Assembly: GCA_029565935.1 (NCBI GenBank)
Contig: JAKQNF010000001.1
Location: 58,360-122,359 of the forward strand
From: Bacillota bacterium
Lineage (GTDB): Bacteria > Bacillota > DTU025 > MWDF01
DNA: 64,000 nt
Direction: 5' to 3'
This document shows, one piece after another, positions 59,695 to 64,000 of this stretch. A program made the position numbers and the translations under genes. The notes beneath the pieces were generated by a model, which saw only the letters and a program-made list of their open reading frames with translations, was not told the DNA's origin and did no database searches. Every line of letters begins with the position of its first letter. The first letter of the stretch is position 1.

Positions 59695-60898
59695 GGACTT
59701 GTCGAAGCCCACGATAATCATGGGCGTGACGGGCGGAATAGCCGCCGCTAAATCGACACTGCTTGCAAGCCGGCTAAACAAAGCCGGCTTTGATGTCCGT
59801 GTGATAATGACGCCCAATGCGACGAAGTTCGTCTCGGAGCTCACCTTCAGGAGCCTCACCGGCAACAAGGTGGTCACGGACATGTTCGAAGAGCCCGAGG
59901 AATGGGACATCAGGCACGTCTCCCTGGCGAAGAAGGCCAGGCTGGCCGTGATCTGCCCCGCGACGGCGAACTTCATCGGCAAGGCGGCGAACGGTATCGC
60001 GGACGACATGCTGACCACCACCATCATGGCGCTTGGTTGCCCGGTGGTCGTGGCCCCTGCCATGAACGACGCGATGTGGGCGAACGATGCGGTACAGGCC
60101 AACGTTTTGAAATTAAAGGGGCTGGGCTATGTCTTCGCGGGCCCGGTGACGGGAAGGCTTGCCTGCGGCACGGAGGGCCTGGGCAGGATGGCTGAACCGG
60201 ACGCGATATTCGATGTCGTGATGCATTCGTACCTAGCTATCGGCAGATCGTCTTTAAAGGGCGTTAAGCTGCTTGTTTCCGCGGGGCCGACGGTGGAGCC
60301 GATCGATCCTGTGAGGTATATAGCGAACCGCTCGTCGGGCAAGATGGGCTACGCTCTCGCTTCGGCAGCGGCTGCAAGGGGTGCCGAAGTGACCTTGGTA
60401 TCCGGTCCGACGGCACTGTCAGATCCACTAAACGTCGAGGTGAAGAGGGTGGACACGGCAGAGCAGATGCTAAAGGCGCTCGAGGACGGCTTCGAAGGAT
60501 GCGACGCGTTCGTCGCGACAGCGGCCGTCGCCGACTACAGGGCTAAGGAGTACTCAGACAGGAAGATAAAGAAGGAAAAGGCCGGCATGAAGGAGCTGGA
60601 ACTGGTAGAGAACCCCGATATACTGGCAAAGCTCTCTTCGATGAAGGGCGGAAGGCTGATGGTGGGCTTCGCGGCCGAGACCGAGGATGCGATAGAGAGC
60701 GCCCTGGGTAAATATTCCAAAAAAGGCCTCGACATGATCGTCGTCAATGAGGTCAACGAAAGGAACCAACCGTTCGGCGCCGAAGATAATATTGTAAGTA
60801 TAATCACAGGAAAGGGCGAGGTGGAATCGCTACCTAGGATGAGCAAGTCCGAACTCTCCCACATGATCTTGGACAGGATATCGGAACTTATGGCTTGA
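59687..60898 (+). CDS. coaBC: Phosphopantothenoylcysteine synthetase/decarboxylase CoaBC
   Basis: 403-residue bifunctional coenzyme A enzyme. N-terminal FMN decarboxylase CoaC (1-180) with GVTGGIAAAKS, the histidine in IRHVSLAKKA, PATANFIGKAANGIADD and PAMNDAMW; C-terminal synthetase CoaB (190-400) with SAGPTVEPIDPVRYIANRSSG and AAVADYRAK. It overlaps rpoZ. Confidence 0.95.
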   Translation: MTEDLSKPTIIMGVTGGIAAAKSTLLASRLNKAGFDVRVIMTPNATKFVSELTFRSLTGNKVVTDMFEEPEEWDIRHVSLAKKARLAVICPATANFIGKAANGIADDMLTTTIMALGCPVVVAPAMNDAMWANDAVQANVLKLKGLGYVFAGPVTGRLACGTEGLGRMAEPDAIFDVVMHSYLAIGRSSLKGVKLLVSAGPTVEPIDPVRYIANRSSGKMGYALASAAAARGAEVTLVSGPTALSDPLNVEVKRVDTAEQMLKALEDGFEGCDAFVATAAVADYRAKEYSDRKIKKEKAGMKELELVENPDILAKLSSMKGGRLMVGFAAETEDAIESALGKYSKKGLDMIVVNEVNERNQPFGAEDNIVSIITGKGEVESLPRMSKSELSHMILDRISELMA

Positions 60899-60950
60899 TT
60901 AGGGCCCATGGAGGCTACCAGGACCGGCTTTGCGACAGGGGGGAGTCAAG

Positions 60951-62762
60951 ATGTTAGAAGACGATAAGAAGTCGAAAGGACTAGATCTCCCTGAGATGGA
61001 AGAAGAGATGAAGCCCATCAACAACGGGTTCAATGGCAAGGGCTTCTCGGGCTTCCAGAGGAGGACGAGGATAGGCGATGCGCTCGTTACCAGCGGCAAG
61101 ATAAACGAAGCGCAGCTTACAAAGGCCTTAGAGGAGCAGAAGAAGAGCAAGGAGAGGATCGGCAGGGTCCTAGTCTCGATGAACATGGTTACCGAGGACG
61201 ACATCGTCGACGTCCTCAAGAAGCAGCTGGGCCTAGAGATCTTCTCGTTCAAGGACAAGGTGATACCCAACGAGGTGCTCGACCTGGTACCGGCCACGGT
61301 CGCCAGGAAGCACCTGGTGGTTCCGATAGACGCGGTCAACGACAAGCTTAAGCTCGCGATGGCCGATCCCATCAACGTATTCGCAATAGACGACGTCAAA
61401 ATCATAACCGGCATGAACATCATCCCCTTCATAGCGAAGGAGGAGGATGTCCGCATGGCCATCAACAGATATTACCCGGACACTGGTCTGGACGACATCA
61501 TAAAGACCATATCCGACGAGCGGGTATCCACCATAGCCGCCGACGAGGATTCGGAAGTCACGTTCGCCGGTACAGACGAAGGCCCCGTCATGAGGATAGT
61601 CAACTCCCTAATATCCGAGGCGTTCAAGCAGGGTGCGTCGGACATCCACGTGGAGCCGAGGCAGGACTTCGTCATAGTCAGGTTCAGGGTCGACGGCATC
61701 TTGAGGGAGCAGATGAAGCTGCCCAGGAACCTCAGGTACGCGATAGCGTCGCGCTTCAAGGTCATGTCCAGCATGGACATAGCAGAGAAGAGGGTCCCCC
61801 AGGACGGCAGGATACAGCTCGTGATAGAGAACGAGGAGCTGGACCTCAGGGTGTCGACCCTTCCTACGATATATGGGGAGAAGGTCGTCTGCAGGCTTCT
61901 GATCAAGAAGGGCGCGAAGACCCAGCTGGAACAGCTCGGCTTCCTGCCGGAGAACTTGGAGCAGTGGAAGCTGCTCCTCGATAAGCCCTACGGCATCATA
62001 CTCGTCACCGGCCCTACCGGATCAGGCAAGACGAGGACACTATACTCCAGCCTGAACAAGATCAACGACCCGTCCCTTAATATAATCACGGTCGAGGACC
62101 CCGTCGAGTATAGGCTCGATGGCATAAACCAGGTGCAGACGAACCCCAAGGCGGGGCTGAGCTTCGCCAACGGCCTTAGGTCCATACTGAGGCAGGACCC
62201 TGACATCATAATGGTTGGCGAGATAAGAGACGGCGAGACCGCCGACATCGCCATAAACGCAGCGTTGACGGGGCACCTCGTCCTTTCGACGCTCCATACC
62301 AACGACTCCTGCGGCGCCCCGGTAAGGCTTGTGGACATGGGGGTTGAGCCGTTCCTGGTATCGAGCTCGATCTTGGGCGTCCTTGCCCAGAGGCTTGTGA
62401 GGACGCTGTGCAAGCACTGCAGGAAGGACTACATGCCTGATCTGGCCACGTGGAGGAACTGGGTGAAGAGGCTCGGGCCAACATCAGGGCTGGATCCCAC
62501 AGAGCCCATGAAGATGTACTCGCCGAACGGATGCCAGTTCTGCAACGGCTCAGGCTATTCCGGCAGGACGGGCATATTCGAGATAATGGTGACCACCGAG
62601 GAGATAAGGAAGCTCATCAACGCGAGGGCCACCTCGGACCAGATAATAGAAGTGGCGCTTAGGAACGGCATGAGGCCGATGATCGTCGACGGCGCGATAA
62701 AGGCGACTATGGGCGTGACCACGATGCAGGAGGTGCTGAGGGTCTCGTCCATAGCAGAATAG
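60951..62762 (+). CDS. pilB: Type IV pilus assembly ATPase PilB (GspE family)
   Basis: 603-residue secretion ATPase that drives pilus extension. N-terminal MshEN-type domain (RIGDALVTSGKINEAQLTKA, about 40-185), ATPase core with Walker A GPTGSGKTRT (arginine where threonine is usual after the GKT), Asp box VEDPVEY, Walker B DPDIIMVGEIRD and His box HLVLSTLHTND, then a C-x2-C ... C-x2-C zinc site (CKHC, CQFC). Start ATG 60951 behind GGGGGGAG; an in-frame TTG at 60930 is rejected. pilT follows after 17 bases. Confidence 0.95.
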   Translation: MLEDDKKSKGLDLPEMEEEMKPINNGFNGKGFSGFQRRTRIGDALVTSGKINEAQLTKALEEQKKSKERIGRVLVSMNMVTEDDIVDVLKKQLGLEIFSFKDKVIPNEVLDLVPATVARKHLVVPIDAVNDKLKLAMADPINVFAIDDVKIITGMNIIPFIAKEEDVRMAINRYYPDTGLDDIIKTISDERVSTIAADEDSEVTFAGTDEGPVMRIVNSLISEAFKQGASDIHVEPRQDFVIVRFRVDGILREQMKLPRNLRYAIASRFKVMSSMDIAEKRVPQDGRIQLVIENEELDLRVSTLPTIYGEKVVCRLLIKKGAKTQLEQLGFLPENLEQWKLLLDKPYGIILVTGPTGSGKTRTLYSSLNKINDPSLNIITVEDPVEYRLDGINQVQTNPKAGLSFANGLRSILRQDPDIIMVGEIRDGETADIAINAALTGHLVLSTLHTNDSCGAPVRLVDMGVEPFLVSSSILGVLAQRLVRTLCKHCRKDYMPDLATWRNWVKRLGPTSGLDPTEPMKMYSPNGCQFCNGSGYSGRTGIFEIMVTTEEIRKLINARATSDQIIEVALRNGMRPMIVDGAIKATMGVTTMQEVLRVSSIAE

Positions 62763-62779
62763 CGCTGGAAGGAGATAGC

Positions 62780-63838
62780 ATGAACCTTGATGAGATTCTA
62801 AGCAAAGGCGTCTCTATAGGCGCGTCTGACGTACATTTCACCGTCGGGCTGGCCCCGATGGCAAGGCAGGTGGGAAACCTCCTGCCTTTGTCAGATTACC
62901 AGAGGCTTTCGCCCGCAGATACGAAGGAGCTGCTTCTGGGCATCCTCAACGAGGACCAGAAGGTCAAGCTCGTCTCGAGGGGCGAGATCGACCTTTCCTA
63001 CTCCATTGCCGGCGTAGGGCGCTTCAGGGTCAACATATATCATCAAAGGGGCACCATAGCAGGCGCGTTCAGGACGATACCCACTGAGATAAGGAACCTG
63101 GACGAGCTTGGCATACCACGAGTCGTGGGCACCGTGGCGGATAAACAAAGGGGGCTCTACCTAGTGACAGGGCCCACCGGCAGTGGCAAATCGACGACGC
63201 TCGCCGCCATCATCGATATGATCAACACCAGCAAGGCCTGCCATATAATCACCCTGGAGGATCCTATAGAATATCTCCACAAGCACAACAAGGCCATGGT
63301 TAACCAGAGGGAGATCGGATCCGACAGCGAGAACTTCGCCAATGCGCTAAGAGCCGCCCTTCGTGAGGACCCTGACGTAATACTCGTAGGCGAGATGAGA
63401 GACCCCGAGACGACGTCGATCGCCGTTACCGCAGCCGAGACGGGGCACCTCGTACTGGCGACATTGCATACCGTCGACACGGTGCAGACCATAGACAGGA
63501 TCATCGACCAGTTCCCCGCCGCACAGCAGGGGCAGATAAGGATACAGCTGGCCGGCGTGCTTATCGGTGTCATGTCGCAGCAGCTGATGCCCAACAAGGA
63601 TAACTCCGGGCGTGTAGTCGCGGTCGAAGTGATGATGGCGACGCCAGCGGCGAGGAACCTCATCAGGGAAGGGAAGACCCACCAGATATATTCCGTGATA
63701 CAGACCGGGGCGAAATATGGTATGCAGTCCATGGACAGCTCATTAAGAGATCTCTTCCTTACCAGGAAGATAAGCAAGGAAGAGGCCATTAGCAGGGCGA
63801 TAGATCCCGAGGAGCTGAGGCGTATGATCGGTGGATGA
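62780..63838 (+). CDS. pilT: Type IV pilus retraction ATPase PilT
   Basis: 352-residue motor that depolymerises pili, giving twitching motility and DNA uptake in other bacteria. Walker A GPTGSGKSTT, Asp box LEDPIEY, Walker B DPDVILVGEMRD, His box HLVLATLHTVDT and the AIRNLIRE-type retraction motif seen as AARNLIREGKTHQI. Order pilB-pilT-pilC is the standard pilus operon. Confidence 0.95.
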   Translation: MNLDEILSKGVSIGASDVHFTVGLAPMARQVGNLLPLSDYQRLSPADTKELLLGILNEDQKVKLVSRGEIDLSYSIAGVGRFRVNIYHQRGTIAGAFRTIPTEIRNLDELGIPRVVGTVADKQRGLYLVTGPTGSGKSTTLAAIIDMINTSKACHIITLEDPIEYLHKHNKAMVNQREIGSDSENFANALRAALREDPDVILVGEMRDPETTSIAVTAAETGHLVLATLHTVDTVQTIDRIIDQFPAAQQGQIRIQLAGVLIGVMSQQLMPNKDNSGRVVAVEVMMATPAARNLIREGKTHQIYSVIQTGAKYGMQSMDSSLRDLFLTRKISKEEAISRAIDPEELRRMIGG

Positions 63839-63932
63839 GCCTCAGCGTATTCTGCCATCCTAGAAGGACTTTCTGGAAAAATGTTGAATAAAAGACGCTG
63901 TTGATTGAATGTCGAGGAAGGGAGGCGGTCAT

Positions 63933-64000
63933 TTGCAGTTCACCTACAAGGCCAGGGACAACAAGGGGCATGCCGTTGAGGGCGCTTTGGAAGCCGACAC
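63933..64000 (+). CDS. pilC: Type IV pilus inner-membrane platform PilC, N-terminal start (cut by window end)
   Basis: Start TTG 63933 behind AAGGGAGG, reading MQFTYKARDNKGHAVEGALE, the typical opening of PilC/GspF platform proteins (YKARDxxGxxxxGxxEA). Only about 22 codons are present. The third gene after pilB and pilT, as expected. The 94 bases before it hold no clear signal beyond the binding site. Confidence 0.85.
   Translation, partial: MQFTYKARDNKGHAVEGALEAD

Noticed and set aside
1..64000. CRISPR array, tRNA or rRNA gene, insertion sequence or replication origin
   Set aside because: No regularly spaced repeats, no tRNA-like TTC arm plus acceptor pairs, no transposase, and no DnaA-box cluster were seen by eye; gaps are too short for most of these.

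Overview
The window is one continuous stretch of bacterial chromosome. It is GC-rich and very densely coded, with 62 genes called, almost all on the + strand and often overlapping by 4 bases. Arginine is mostly AGG and isoleucine often ATA. I see no rRNA, tRNA, CRISPR array, insertion sequence or prophage. The gene set mixes features of Gram-positive-type lineages (RNase J, RNase Y, PASTA kinase, MraZ, DivIVA, YlmH, RqcH, YmdB) with an actinobacterial-type integration host factor (mIHF), YicC, type IV pilus motors and a BMP-type solute-binding protein that has a signal peptide but no lipobox cysteine. This suggests a deep-branching bacterium with diaminopimelate-type peptidoglycan, for example Synergistota or a deep Actinobacteriota/Firmicutes-type lineage. 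The phylum is inference and is not settled by the sequence.

Layout. 1-9.7 kb: the end of RNase J, then uppP, ftsK, a RodZ-like gene, a YgiQ-type radical SAM gene, a GNAT, a half-size GDT1 transporter and rimO. A perfect two-way terminator then separates these from gdhA on the - strand. 11.2-16.2 kb: a BMP/nucleoside-type ABC importer with its own promoter, a structured leader and an internal terminator. 16.3-23.6 kb: rlmN, the phosphatase/kinase pair stp-prkC, rsgA, rpe, pncC, ridA and a threonine synthase-like gene. plsC follows on the - strand. 24.9-30.1 kb: thpR, recA (with a LexA-like box), recX, rny, an unknown gene and ymdB.

30.2-46.6 kb: a full division and cell-wall (dcw) cluster, mraZ-rsmH-ftsL-ftsI-murE-murF-mraY-ftsW-murG-murC-murB-ftsQ-ftsA-ftsZ. 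It is preceded by three direct repeats at exact 10-bp spacing and lacks murD. Directly after ftsZ comes an unrecognised small gene that reads like a free-standing, catalytically dead Hint (intein/hedgehog-type) domain. 46.6-55.5 kb: pgeF, an HlyD-like membrane protein, yggS, ylmH, divIVA, lspA, lgt, rluD, purB and a CapA-like gene, converging on rqcH. 57.1-64 kb: a low-GC gap with a possible integrase remnant, then yicC, mIHF, gmk, rpoZ, coaBC and the pilus genes pilB, pilT and the start of pilC.

Together the genes form a growth and division core: lipid II synthesis and recycling (uppP, mur genes, mraY), septal machinery (FtsK, FtsL/Q/A/Z/W/I, DivIVA), PASTA-based cell-wall sensing (PrkC, and a PBP that also carries PASTA repeats), RNA turnover (RNase J and Y) and lipoprotein maturation. 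The most interesting points are the Hint-like gene next to ftsZ, mIHF in the place where RemA usually sits, the MraZ-box-like repeats, and the structured leader of the BMP transporter.
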